From Lachnospiraceae bacterium UBA3802 (GTDB lineage: Bacteria; Bacillota; Clostridia; Lachnospirales; Lachnospiraceae): a stretch of 21,812 nucleotides of DNA. The position numbers and the translations under genes are program-made. The notes under the pieces are model-generated. The model worked only from the letters and a program-made list of their open reading frames with translations. It ran no database searches and had not been told where the DNA came from. The stretch covers positions 1-21,812 of the forward strand of contig DFEM01000066.1 of assembly GCA_002369155.1 (NCBI GenBank). The letters are read 5' to 3'. Shown here in pieces: positions 6,517 through 14,303 of the stretch (the first letter of the stretch is position 1; every line of letters begins with the position of its first letter).

Positions 6517-7842
6517 TTACTCAGACAAAGTTACTTTTAAATCCATATCGATATATGTATCATCGTTTGGTCTCATTATGGTCACGGTGATTTCGTCTCC
6601 GGGAGCGCATTCGCCCAAATCCAGTTCGTAATCAAGTACGCTTGTTACGACGGCTCCGTTCATGGCGGTTATGACATCACCCTTATGAATGCCGCCCTTC
6701 ATGGCAGCCGAATCCATTTCAATATCGATGATGTAGGCACCCATGGGTACATTGTAATAACGCATTGCAAGTGATGAAACATTGGTTACGCTAACCCCCA
6801 TGTGAGGACGTTTGACATCATTGCAGAGATTTTCGATAAGCTTGGTAAGCTCCGTTATTCCAACAGCGGATATTAAAGTTTTGTGCTCCGGTTTGTTGAA
6901 GGACTGATTGATTAAACCGACAACTTTTCCGTTCTTATTTATAAGAATTCCGTTGGCATTTGCCGAGCCGTAAATATCCGTGGTAAGAAGGGTATAATTA
7001 TGATCGATTCCGTTTATCTCCGTGGTTGTTGAAGTAAGTATTCCGTATCCGATTGAAGAACCGTAACCAAGGGGATCGCCGAGCGCGATTACAATATCGC
7101 CGGGTTTACAGCTAAGCTGCGAGTTTGCCAAAGCGGCATAAGAGAGCGCACTTTTAGTCGTGTCATTTAATTGTGTAAGCGGAATGGTAAGGATTGCAAG
7201 TCCCGTATAAGTATCGATTGCTTTAACCGTGGCAGTGCATTCCTGAGAATTCTGGAAAGTCACGACAATCTCGTTTGAATTGGAAAGAATATTCGCGTCG
7301 GTCAGAATAAAAAGGTCCGTTTCATTATCTTCCATGATAAGACCCGTGGTTTTGGTTTTGTTTTCGTAAGCGGAATTAAGCCAGGTGGTTTTATCCTGAA
7401 TGGCGGTGACGGTGACCAGTGATTTGGAGGCTTCCGCACCGATTTTTTTCATCTTGTTGTAGATGCCCTGGTAGTCATCAACATCGGGTTCGTAAGAAGC
7501 GATGACGCCTTCGATGATTTCATTGCTGTCGGGAAATTCGGGAATCACGACTTCCGGCTCGACAACGTCTTCTTTTATCATGTCTTCGGGAAGTATTTCA
7601 TCAGTGGTCTCAAGAAGGGTAAGTTCGACTTTTTTGGATTCCTGTTCTTTTGAAAAGCCGTTCAGGGTTCCTTTTTCAAAAAAGAAAAAAACAAAGCATG
7701 CCACAAGAGCGAAAGTTACGGCCAGAGTAATGGTAAGAAGCGACTGCTTGATAACTTTTCGCTTGTTTATGGGACGCTCGGTGATTTTTTCCCTTAAAAA
7801 TGTATAATCATTGTTTTCGTAAGAGTTATGCTGTTCGTTCAT
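6517..7842 (-). CDS. Membrane-anchored HtrA/DegP-like protein with degenerate protease domain and PDZ domain
   Basis: 441 residues from the ATG at 7842. The order is a charged cytoplasmic segment, one membrane helix (about 34-56), an acidic linker (about 75-120), a trypsin-like domain (about 130-325) and a PDZ domain (about 340-440; PHMGVSVTNVS, GDVITAMNGAVV). The fold landmarks of HtrA are present, but the three catalytic sites are not. The LTNNHV site reads LTDANI (His replaced by N184), the D.xTDLA site reads DTYTGLA (Asp replaced by G214), and the GNSGGP site reads ANANGI (Ser replaced by A296). It should be an inactive protease, probably a sensor or scaffold outside the membrane. A longer frame opens at TTG 7917, but that TTG is the -35 of the gene's own promoter. 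The histidine kinase follows after 10 bp. Confidence 0.88.
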   Translation of the reverse strand: MNEQHNSYENNDYTFLREKITERPINKRKVIKQSLLTITLAVTFALVACFVFFFFEKGTLNGFSKEQESKKVELTLLETTDEILPEDMIKEDVVEPEVVIPEFPDSNEIIEGVIASYEPDVDDYQGIYNKMKKIGAEASKSLVTVTAIQDKTTWLNSAYENKTKTTGLIMEDNETDLFILTDANILSNSNEIVVTFQNSQECTATVKAIDTYTGLAILTIPLTQLNDTTKSALSYAALANSQLSCKPGDIVIALGDPLGYGSSIGYGILTSTTTEINGIDHNYTLLTTDIYGSANANGILINKNGKVVGLINQSFNKPEHKTLISAVGITELTKLIENLCNDVKRPHMGVSVTNVSSLAMRYYNVPMGAYIIDIEMDSAAMKGGIHKGDVITAMNGAVVTSVLDYELDLGECAPGDEITVTIMRPNDDTYIDMDLKVTLSE

Positions 7843-7888
7843 TTTTTCACATCTTTCGAAAAATAAATTAACGTTTCCATTCCTGTTA

Positions 7889-7917
7889 ATAATAACACCC
7901 GTCCGGGTATGCTTCAA
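7889..7917 (-). promoter_or_regulatory. Sigma-A promoter for the HtrA-like/histidine kinase operon, with a palindrome in the spacer
   Basis: Minus strand: -35 TTGAAG (7912-7917), 17-bp spacer, -10 TATTAT (7889-7894). The expected start of transcription lies about 40 bp before the ATG at 7842, which settles the gene start. The spacer contains ACCCG-TC-CGGGT (7897-7908), a 12-bp palindrome well placed to act as a repressor operator. Confidence 0.8.
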
Positions 7918-7939
7918 CTTTAAATGGGAAAAGAAAGAT

Positions 7940-7966
7940 TAAATAATACGCAAAAATTGCCGAAAT
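7940..7966 (+). promoter_or_regulatory. Sigma-28 (SigD/FliA) flagellar promoter
   Basis: TAAA (7940-7943), exactly 15 bp, then GCCGAAAT (7959-7966). The consensus is TAAA-N15-GCCGATAA, so only the sixth position and the last differ. It is divergent from the HtrA-like promoter and precedes the large flagellar-locus gene, flagellin and fliS, which is the expected class of late flagellar genes. Confidence 0.88.
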
Positions 7967-7991
7967 ATAACTTGTCGAAAGTGACCAGTGA

Positions 7992-8019
7992 GTTCCGTTT
8001 TAAAAAACGGAGACGGAAC
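7992..8019 (+). promoter_or_regulatory. Leader hairpin with two competing stems in the sigma-28 transcript
   Basis: Outer pairing GTTCCGT (7992-7998) with ACGGAAC (8013-8019) competes with inner pairing CCGTTTT (7995-8001) with AAAACGG (8004-8010). It sits about 20 bases into the transcript and 12 bases before the AAGGAG ribosome site at 8031-8036. It may protect the mRNA or tune translation. Confidence 0.45.
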
Positions 8020-8042
8020 GAGCCCCAAAAAAGGAGATGCCG

Positions 8043-10994
8043 ATGATTCATTTATATACTCAAAATACTGGCGAAACTCAGAATGTTACCGCACCTTTTT
8101 CAAAAAGCGACAATGATTCAAGAATTATAAAATCTTCCGAAATGGCCGTTCAGGTCGCATCGGGAAGCAATTTTCTTTCTTTATATTCCAATCAGAACGA
8201 TATAGCCAAGGACGCTGAAAGCGGCGCCCTTCAATTTGATGTAAGAAACAATCTTGATTACATGACCGTTATGTCCAACACCATGAGCAGCGAAGACTTT
8301 AACAAAATGGTTGAAGACGGCGCAAAACCCGGTGATATGGACGAAGCAGAGAGCGTCAACACGCTCGACAGAATTAAAGCAAAAATGGCCGAAAGCGGTA
8401 TGGTGGTAAGGGGATACAATGACGATCTTCCCATGGATGTGATTGAGGAAATCACCGGCAGCAAGGGTGCGGCAGAAGCTTTAAAAAAGGAATTTGAAGA
8501 AAGAGATCTTTCTTTAAACAAAGACATAGCCGACACGATTCGGGATGTATATAAAAAGGCGGACGAAATCACGGAAATCACGGACGGAATGTGCGATTAC
8601 ATTTTAAGAAATGCCATCGAGCCCACGATTGAAAATCTTTACAGAGTGAGATTCTGCGCGGCTGAAGTACCGTTTAAAGAGGGCGGATATTTCAGCGACG
8701 AATACGGTCACATCGTAAAAGACGGCGACGGTGATTTCGGAGAGTCCAAATATTTTGAAGAAAAGATTCATGAGATAGCATCGGATTTAAAGATAGAAGA
8801 TTCCGAAGAAGAGAAAGAACTTTTAGAGGAAGGAAAGTGGCTTGTAAAGTCGAGAATTCTTTGCAATGAAAGAAACCTTTCGATACTTCACGAATTAAGA
8901 AATGTAAATCTCCCTCTTTCTGACGAAGAAAAGGCAGCGGTTGTAGCAAATGCGGTTGAAAGGGGAGTCGGAGCAAGCGAAGCGGAATATACCAAATCCG
9001 AAAATCTTTTAAAGAAAGCCGTCTGGGCAAAGGAAGTTGTCGACAATGCTACCGATTCCGATGTACAGGCACTGATTAACGAAGAAAAAGAATTAAACAT
9101 AAAGAATCTTTCGCTCGTTGCAGGTTCGAATGTCAGGACCTTAAACGAGGGAGTGGAAGATCCGCGATTGATAACGGGCAAAAGAATTCTTGCCGAAGCG
9201 CGTCTTCAGATGAGCGTGGAAGCCAATTACATGATGATAAAGAGAGGCTTTTCGATAGAGATTACCGCGCTCGAAGAAACGGTTAATGTATTGAAAGCCC
9301 TTGAAGACAAGGTTAACAGAGAGTTTTTCGGAAACGATCCAGTAAAGGCCGCCGACAGTGCGGCTCTTTGGAAGGAAAGCCGTCAGGTTATCGCAGAGAT
9401 GCCTTATCTTCCCGTAAAAGCAGTCGGCGATATCACAAAGAATTCAAATATCTTTTCGCTTAGACTCACATATGAGGTCGGCGTCGGATTAAAAGAGCAG
9501 TTTGACAAGGCACAGAAAACTTACGAAGCGGTCGGCACCGAAGTAAGAAGCGACCTTGGCGATGACATAAAAAAAGCTTTTTCGAATATTGACGATATCC
9601 TGAAAGAACAGGGTATGGAGATAAACGAAAACAACAAAAAGGCTGTAAGAATTCTCGGCTACAGCGAAATGGAAATTACCAAAGAAAACATTATTGATAT
9701 TTCCGAAAAGGAAACGATGTTAAACAGAGTCATCAACAAGATGAATCCCGAGAACACATTAAAGCTTATAAGGGAAGGCATCAATCCTCTGGAAATCGGA
9801 ATGGAAGAACTCGAAGCCAAGCTTGACGAGATGGGCCGCGATTCGATTTCCGTTGCAGGCAATTATGCATCCTTTATCTGTAAGCTCGACAGAGCCGGAG
9901 AAATAAGCGAAGAAGAAAGAAATTCATTCATCGGCATATACAGACTCCTTGACAAGATAGACAAAAGCGACGGAAAAGCTCTGGGCGATCTGGTTAAGGG
10001 TGAAGCTGATATTAATTTTAAAAATCTGCTGACAGCGATAAGAACAGGTAAAAGCAGGGGACTTAATATAAAACTCGATGAAAACGTCGGAGGAATTATT
10101 TCCGAATCGGGATATGATTTTGACATAAGCGAGCAGATAGCATCGGCGTTTACCACGATTTTGACATCCGAAGACGGTCAGGAAGAATACCTTAAGCGAG
10201 AGTACGAAGCCTACAGGGAAAGCCTTGTAAAAGATGAGAAAAATGCCGCAACGGAACTTGAGTTTTTAAACGAAAAAGTTACTCCGGAAAATATTAAAGC
10301 CATGGCCGAAATATTGGGCAACGACAAGGATTACAATCCTTGGAAAAAGATGGATGAACTTGCCGACAGACTTGAAGACAATTCCTTCAGAGAGGCGATG
10401 CAGGAGATAGCGGAATCTTTTGAAGACGAAGCAACCCTGGAAAAAGCATACGACAAAGTTATAAAAGAAGCAGGCGATGCCATAGGAAGAATCGCGGAAA
10501 GCGGTATCGGCGAGTATCTTGATATCAAGGCTATGCAGCAGACTTTCAAGCAGATCGGACTCGTCAGCAAAATGACGAGGGAAGAAAATTACGAAGTTCC
10601 TCTTATGCTTGAAGACGAAACTCTCAACATTCGCGTCAAGATTTTAAAGAAGGCCGAAAAAGAGGGAAAAGTATTCACATCATTTGAAACAGAAGAGTTC
10701 GGAAGCATTCTTGCACAGTTTACCGTTAACGACGGAGTATTGTCTGCATTGGTAGCCGGAGAGAGCAATATCGGGCTTGAAAGATTAAAGGAAAAGAGCA
10801 ACTTTGAAGAAAGCTTCAAAAATGCAGGCTTTGAAGAGGTTACGTTTAATTATATTCAGACCGATATAATAAATGTAGATTATTTCAGACGGCATTTCGA
10901 CAAAGCCGAGAGTGATCAGATGACCACGAAACAGCTTTACAATATAGCGAAAACATTTATTCAGACAGTTAAAAAGGCAGGTAGTAATTTATGA
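8043..10994 (+). CDS. Very large flagellar-locus protein (DUF6240-like), FliK-like C-terminus possible
   Basis: 983 residues, highly charged (Glu/Lys/Asp) and mostly helical by composition, with no signal peptide, membrane helix or enzyme motif. It resembles the DUF6240 family that I associate with Lachnospiraceae, from memory only. The last 150 residues (from about YEVPLMLEDETLNIRVKI) have the alternating strand pattern and the LAQF/GLERLKE spacing seen in the C-terminal domain of the FliK hook-length protein; this is a guess from pattern. AAGGAG (8031-8036) is 6 bp from ATG 8043, while the ATG at 8037 abuts it, so 8043 is the start. Control by sigma-28 and coupling to flagellin (ATGA overlap) argue for a late role in filament or hook assembly or export. 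Confidence 0.85.
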   Translation: MIHLYTQNTGETQNVTAPFSKSDNDSRIIKSSEMAVQVASGSNFLSLYSNQNDIAKDAESGALQFDVRNNLDYMTVMSNTMSSEDFNKMVEDGAKPGDMDEAESVNTLDRIKAKMAESGMVVRGYNDDLPMDVIEEITGSKGAAEALKKEFEERDLSLNKDIADTIRDVYKKADEITEITDGMCDYILRNAIEPTIENLYRVRFCAAEVPFKEGGYFSDEYGHIVKDGDGDFGESKYFEEKIHEIASDLKIEDSEEEKELLEEGKWLVKSRILCNERNLSILHELRNVNLPLSDEEKAAVVANAVERGVGASEAEYTKSENLLKKAVWAKEVVDNATDSDVQALINEEKELNIKNLSLVAGSNVRTLNEGVEDPRLITGKRILAEARLQMSVEANYMMIKRGFSIEITALEETVNVLKALEDKVNREFFGNDPVKAADSAALWKESRQVIAEMPYLPVKAVGDITKNSNIFSLRLTYEVGVGLKEQFDKAQKTYEAVGTEVRSDLGDDIKKAFSNIDDILKEQGMEINENNKKAVRILGYSEMEITKENIIDISEKETMLNRVINKMNPENTLKLIREGINPLEIGMEELEAKLDEMGRDSISVAGNYASFICKLDRAGEISEEERNSFIGIYRLLDKIDKSDGKALGDLVKGEADINFKNLLTAIRTGKSRGLNIKLDENVGGIISESGYDFDISEQIASAFTTILTSEDGQEEYLKREYEAYRESLVKDEKNAATELEFLNEKVTPENIKAMAEILGNDKDYNPWKKMDELADRLEDNSFREAMQEIAESFEDEATLEKAYDKVIKEAGDAIGRIAESGIGEYLDIKAMQQTFKQIGLVSKMTREENYEVPLMLEDETLNIRVKILKKAEKEGKVFTSFETEEFGSILAQFTVNDGVLSALVAGESNIGLERLKEKSNFEESFKNAGFEEVTFNYIQTDIINVDYFRRHFDKAESDQMTTKQLYNIAKTFIQTVKKAGSNL

Positions 10995-12094
10995 GAGTAG
11001 GAACAAACATTTCCGCATTGACAGCAAACAACGCATTAAAGAGAACAGATAACGCTTTAACAAAATCCATGGAAAAATTATCTTCAGGATTGAAAGTCAA
11101 TCATGCAAAAGACAATCCCGCAGGCATTGCCATTGCCAAGAGAATGAATTCTCAGATTAACGGTCTTTCGATAGCGGGCGACAATGCAGCAGATGCCATT
11201 TCCGTAATCGAAACCGCAGACGGTGCACTCGGTGAGATTCATGCAATTCTTCAGAGAATGAACGAACTTTCCGTACAGGCAGCCAACGGTACAATGACCG
11301 ACTCCGACAGAGAGACTCTTGATAATGAAATCAAGCAGTTAAAAGATGAGATAAACAGAATCTCAAGCACCACCGATTTTAACGGCAAACCTTTACTTGA
11401 CGGAACATTCGATCTTAAGGGATATACTTCGGATCCCAACGTAAAAGTTGCTTATTATTCCGATGAAGTTGAAATCGGAAAATATATTCTTACAAATATC
11501 ACAACAGGAACGGATGCAGACGGCAACTTAATCGTAACCGGAGCAACTCCCGACACGTCGGCAAACGGCGGATTCCCTGCAGATGCAATTGTTTCAAAGA
11601 TAGCAGGAGACATGGTAACAATTACTGCATCAGGCGGATTTGAAGTTACTCTTCAGGCAAAGGCGGACGCATCCGATGTTACACTTGACCTTACGGGAAT
11701 CGGAGCAATGCGTATGCAGATCGGTGCCAACGAAGGCCAGGCTCTCGCCATCAGAATTCCGGAAGTATCCTTGAGAATGACAGGCCTTACGGATCTTTCA
11801 ATAGCAACCAAAGAGGGTGCGGACAAAGCAATGCAGAGCGTTTCCGACGCCATCAATTATATTTCATCCATCAGAGCAAGACTCGGTGCATATCAGAACA
11901 GACTTGAAAGTGCTTCCGAAAGTCTTGATGTTTCCGAAGAAAACATGACTTCGAGCTATTCGAGAATCATGGATGTGGATATGGCAAGTGAAATGACAAC
12001 CTATACCACACAGCAGGTTCTTATTCAGGCAGGTACCAATATGCTTGCACAGGCTAACGAGAGACCTCAGCAGGTATTACAGCTTCTTCAGTAA
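10991..12094 (+). CDS. Flagellin
   Basis: 367 residues. The conserved N-terminal D0/D1 helices (1-140) include MRVGTNISALTANNAL, KLSSGLKVNHAKDNPAGIAI and LQRMNELSVQAANGT. A variable middle (about 140-275) forms the surface domain. The C-terminal D1/D0 helices (about 283-367) include RIMDVDMASEMTTYT and end NERPQQVLQLLQ, the usual flagellin ending that carries the FliS-binding region. There is no signal peptide, as it leaves through the flagellar type III apparatus. The start overlaps the stop of the upstream large gene, and its own ribosome site is weak (AGGCAGG), so it appears coupled to that gene. That is unusual for a highly made filament protein. No closer sigma-28 promoter was found, so it may be a minor flagellin. 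Confidence 0.95.
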   Translation: MRVGTNISALTANNALKRTDNALTKSMEKLSSGLKVNHAKDNPAGIAIAKRMNSQINGLSIAGDNAADAISVIETADGALGEIHAILQRMNELSVQAANGTMTDSDRETLDNEIKQLKDEINRISSTTDFNGKPLLDGTFDLKGYTSDPNVKVAYYSDEVEIGKYILTNITTGTDADGNLIVTGATPDTSANGGFPADAIVSKIAGDMVTITASGGFEVTLQAKADASDVTLDLTGIGAMRMQIGANEGQALAIRIPEVSLRMTGLTDLSIATKEGADKAMQSVSDAINYISSIRARLGAYQNRLESASESLDVSEENMTSSYSRIMDVDMASEMTTYTTQQVLIQAGTNMLAQANERPQQVLQLLQ

Positions 12095-12134
12095 TTGCAT
12101 TTGACTTCAGATCGTCACAGGAAAGGCGGCAGAC

Positions 12135-12608
12135 ATGACCAACGAAAAAAAACAGGCTTTTACATTAAGAATTACTTCAGCCAACAGAACGGAATTAATT
12201 GAAATTCTCTATGAAATGCTTCTTGAATACGTCGATGACGCAAAAGCGGCAATCGAGAAAAACGACATTAACGAAATCCACGACTCAATAAGAAAAGCCA
12301 GAGGATGCTTAAGAGAGTTAATGGAATCGATTGATTTCGAATATGACATTGCGGGTTATTTCATGAGTTTGTATGCATACGTCAACAAAGAGCTTCTACT
12401 TGCCGAGATAAGAAAAGACGTTAAAATTTTTGATAATGTAAAAGTGGTAATCGAGCCTTTAAGAGATACGTATATTGAACTTGCAAAGCTTGATAAATCC
12501 GAACCTGTAATGCAGAATACACAAAAAGTTACCGCGGGTTTAACTTATTCAAAGAACAACATAAACGAATCATTGGATGAACAAAACAACAGAGGATTCT
12601 ACGTTTAG
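12135..12608 (+). CDS. fliS: FliS-like flagellin export chaperone
   Basis: 157 residues with the FliS pattern: ITSANRTELIEILYEMLLEY (the start of helix 1), then KAAIEKNDINEIHDSIRKAR, ESIDFEYDIAGYFMSLYAYV and a helix with LLLAEIRKDVKIFDNV, closing with IEPLRDTYIEL. This is a four-helix bundle that caps the flagellin C-terminus and keeps it soluble before export. A tail of about 35 extra residues at the end is not part of the core. AGGAAAGG precedes the ATG, and the gene starts 40 bp after flagellin, matching its partner role. Its last codons form the left arm of the terminator. Confidence 0.88.
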   Translation: MTNEKKQAFTLRITSANRTELIEILYEMLLEYVDDAKAAIEKNDINEIHDSIRKARGCLRELMESIDFEYDIAGYFMSLYAYVNKELLLAEIRKDVKIFDNVKVVIEPLRDTYIELAKLDKSEPVMQNTQKVTAGLTYSKNNINESLDEQNNRGFYV

Positions 12609-12623
12609 TAGAATCCTTTTTTT
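12593..12623 (+). terminator. Rho-independent terminator overlapping the end of fliS
   Basis: AGGATTCTAC (12593-12602) pairs perfectly with GTAGAATCCT (12608-12617), with loop GTTTA and then TTTTTTT. The stop codon of fliS (12606-12608) lies in the loop, so coding sequence and terminator share bases. It ends the sigma-28 operon. Confidence 0.92.
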
Positions 12624-12629
12624 AGGGAA

Positions 12630-12658
12630 TTGACCTGATACACTGCAAAAGATATAAT
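12630..12658 (+). promoter_or_regulatory. Sigma-A promoter for the TPR-like membrane protein gene
   Basis: TTGACC (12630-12635), 17-bp spacer, TATAAT (12653-12658), beginning seven bases after the fliS terminator. The following gene starts at 12711. Confidence 0.88.
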
Positions 12659-12710
12659 TTTTACAGATGTATTTTTTTGATTATCGCGAAAGACTTAACG
12701 GAGTTTATAA

Positions 12711-13565
12711 ATGTCTGATTTGACAAGTGAAGTTAAAGATGAAAAAAGAGCGGTTTTGGAGGATCTTATAGAAAGATTTAATTCCGCCGTTTCTGTTTTT
12801 GAATACGAAGATTTGAAATCCGAATTCGAGGAACTCGGAGACAGTTTTATTCCCGATGCAAAAAAATACGCAAACGAATGTGCAAAAAAGATAAAGAGCA
12901 TTAACGAAGAGAAAAAAAATATTGATTATCAACTGGCAATAAGTTCTTTAAACAAAGCAAAGAGCGCAAAAGAGTACGACGAGTTGAAAGAATATTTTGA
13001 CGAGCTCGGGGATTATAAATCAGCCCGATACTACAGCGGTCTTTGCTTAAAAATCAAAGATGAAATTATCACAACGGAAAGTTATAAGAATCAGGCCGTC
13101 CGAACAGAAAACAAAAATTATTCTTATCAGAGTAAAACTGCGAATGCTCCGGTAAGAAAAAGCAATACGGTTCGAACCCAAAAGAATCTGAAAGAAATCA
13201 GCGAAAACGCCAAAACCGCAACCCTTATCACAGTACTCATATTCAGGGTACCGTGTTTGCTTTGCGGTTTCTTAATGATAATTATTTTCGGTATAGACGC
13301 AACGGATATGTATGCGGTGACAATGATTATGATTTTAATAATAGGGATGATTCTTGACGTAATCAAAATCGGCTACTGCTTTTTTACTTTTTCGGAAGCG
13401 GGGACTGTTTTTGAAGAAAAGGCTTTTTTATTGGGTGCCGTTAACAGTATAGATAATTCTTTCCTTCAGACCTGCGTCAGATTAACGGTTCACGCAGCCA
13501 TAACAATTCTCTATTTCATAATAGCCTGCGCCGTAATGATTGTTACGATTTTCGCAGGTATTTGA
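12711..13565 (+). CDS. Unknown membrane protein with two N-terminal TPR-like helical repeats
   Basis: 284 residues. Two repeats of about 55 residues start the protein: YEDLKSEFEELGD... KKYANECAKKIK (about 26-60) and YDELKEYFDELGDYKSARYYSGLC (about 83-106). These are the 'LGDYKDSa' type repeats found in many clostridial proteins. A charged, Asn/Lys-rich linker follows (about 125-160), then three or four hydrophobic helices (about 167-186, 197-220 and 255-283). No enzyme motif is visible. The repeats would face the cytoplasm as a protein-contact module anchored to the membrane. The start is ATG with CGGAG about 10 bp upstream. It is the first gene after the flagellar operon and has its own sigma-A promoter; its relation to the Tad genes downstream is unclear. 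Confidence 0.85.
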   Translation: MSDLTSEVKDEKRAVLEDLIERFNSAVSVFEYEDLKSEFEELGDSFIPDAKKYANECAKKIKSINEEKKNIDYQLAISSLNKAKSAKEYDELKEYFDELGDYKSARYYSGLCLKIKDEIITTESYKNQAVRTENKNYSYQSKTANAPVRKSNTVRTQKNLKEISENAKTATLITVLIFRVPCLLCGFLMIIIFGIDATDMYAVTMIMILIIGMILDVIKIGYCFFTFSEAGTVFEEKAFLLGAVNSIDNSFLQTCVRLTVHAAITILYFIIACAVMIVTIFAGI

Positions 13566-13566
13566 T

Positions 13567-13589
13567 TTAAGTTTCAAATGGGAACTTAA
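13567..13589. repeat. Inverted repeat just after the TPR-like gene
   Basis: TTAAGTT (13567-13573) and AACTTAA (13583-13589) with a 9-base loop. There is no T run after it, so it is a weak terminator at best. Confidence 0.35.
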
Positions 13590-13642
13590 GTATTCCGCTT
13601 CGGTCAATTTCAACAAAAAAATTAAAAAAATAAAAATTTTTC

Positions 13643-13671
13643 TTTACAAATTTCACAACGCCGATTATAAT
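13643..13671 (+). promoter_or_regulatory. Sigma-A promoter for the prepilin peptidase/TadZ genes
   Basis: TTTACA (13643-13648), 17-bp spacer, TATAAT (13666-13671). Transcription should begin near 13678, giving a leader of about 100 bases before the gene. Confidence 0.85.
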
Positions 13672-13722
13672 CGAACTTACCCCAAAGGGTAAGATTCGAA
13701 TTCTTAAAGGGAGAATTCTCCC
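13671..13722 (+). promoter_or_regulatory. Structured mRNA leader of the prepilin peptidase operon
   Basis: TCGAA-CTTACCC / GGGTAAG-A-TTCGA (13671-13699) forms a hairpin with a CAAA loop at the very start of the transcript. Next, GAATTCT (13698-13704) can pair with AGAATTC (13712-13718), while GGGAGAATTCTCCC (13709-13722) is a perfect palindrome using the same bases. The pairings exclude each other. It may be mRNA stabilisation or a regulatory switch; no known riboswitch class is recognised. Confidence 0.5.
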
Positions 13723-13780
13723 ACATTTTCCTGATATTACAATTTAATAATCAAAGAAAAGGAAGTGATAAACAATTTTT

Positions 13781-14302
13781 TTGTTACTGTTTATTTTATT
13801 CGGAACAGTTATGTTCGATTTGACTTCCGATAAAATTCCAAACTGGTATTTGGCGTTGTCTATGGTTTTGCTTCTTATCCAAAAATTCTTTTTTGGCGAA
13901 CCTGATTTTATCGGAACTTTTTTCTCAGTTTTATTTCCCTTATTTATATTATTTCCGCTTTTTGCCTTCGGGCTTTTCGGAGGTGCGGATCTAAAAATCA
14001 TAGGACTGCTCGGTGTTTGTTTTTCTTTTAAAGATGTGATGCAAATTTTCGTTATTTCGCTTTTCTTCGGACTTCTTTTTGGACTTGCAAAAGCATTCGT
14101 CAACCGCACTTTCTTTGAAAGATTCAGACTTCTTTTCCTCTTTTCAAAAAATGTTTTAAATAAGGCTTTGATGAAGGATAAGGATTTGCTTGAACAGTCG
14201 TATCTTGAATTTTTGGATAAAGAAACCCTTAAAAAGGGATGCATACATTTTTCGCTGCCGATTCTTTTGGCAGTAGTTACGAAGATGATTTCAGGAGGTT
14301 GA
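13781..14302 (+). CDS. A24-family prepilin peptidase (TadV/CpaA-like)
   Basis: About 173 residues with four or more hydrophobic helices. The two aspartates of the aspartyl prepilin peptidases are visible: the first in MFDLTSDKIPNWY (about 12, followed by the typical IPN), the second in GGADLK (about 69), where the usual GxGD reads GGAD. The short form without a methylase domain is typical of Tad/Flp pilus systems. It would cleave the leader of Flp-like prepilins at the membrane. There is no ATG: the frame opens after a stop at 13769 and offers ATT 13775 or TTG 13781. GGAAGTG (13761-13767) is 7 bp from ATT and 13 bp from TTG, so the ATT cannot be excluded. TadZ follows one base after the stop. 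Confidence 0.82.
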   Translation: MLLFILFGTVMFDLTSDKIPNWYLALSMVLLLIQKFFFGEPDFIGTFFSVLFPLFILFPLFAFGLFGGADLKIIGLLGVCFSFKDVMQIFVISLFFGLLFGLAKAFVNRTFFERFRLLFLFSKNVLNKALMKDKDLLEQSYLEFLDKETLKKGCIHFSLPILLAVVTKMISGG

Positions 14303-14303
14303 T

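Noticed and set aside
7843..7917. Longer N-terminus (25 extra residues) for the HtrA-like protein from TTG 7917
   Set aside because: The TTG is part of a clear -35 hexamer with a 17-bp spacer and TATTAT, so the stretch is promoter and leader, not coding.
10842..10912. Possible internal promoter for flagellin (TATAAT at 10865, GCCGAGAG at 10905)
   Set aside because: No -35 at the right distance for TATAAT and no TAAA 15 bp before GCCGAGAG.
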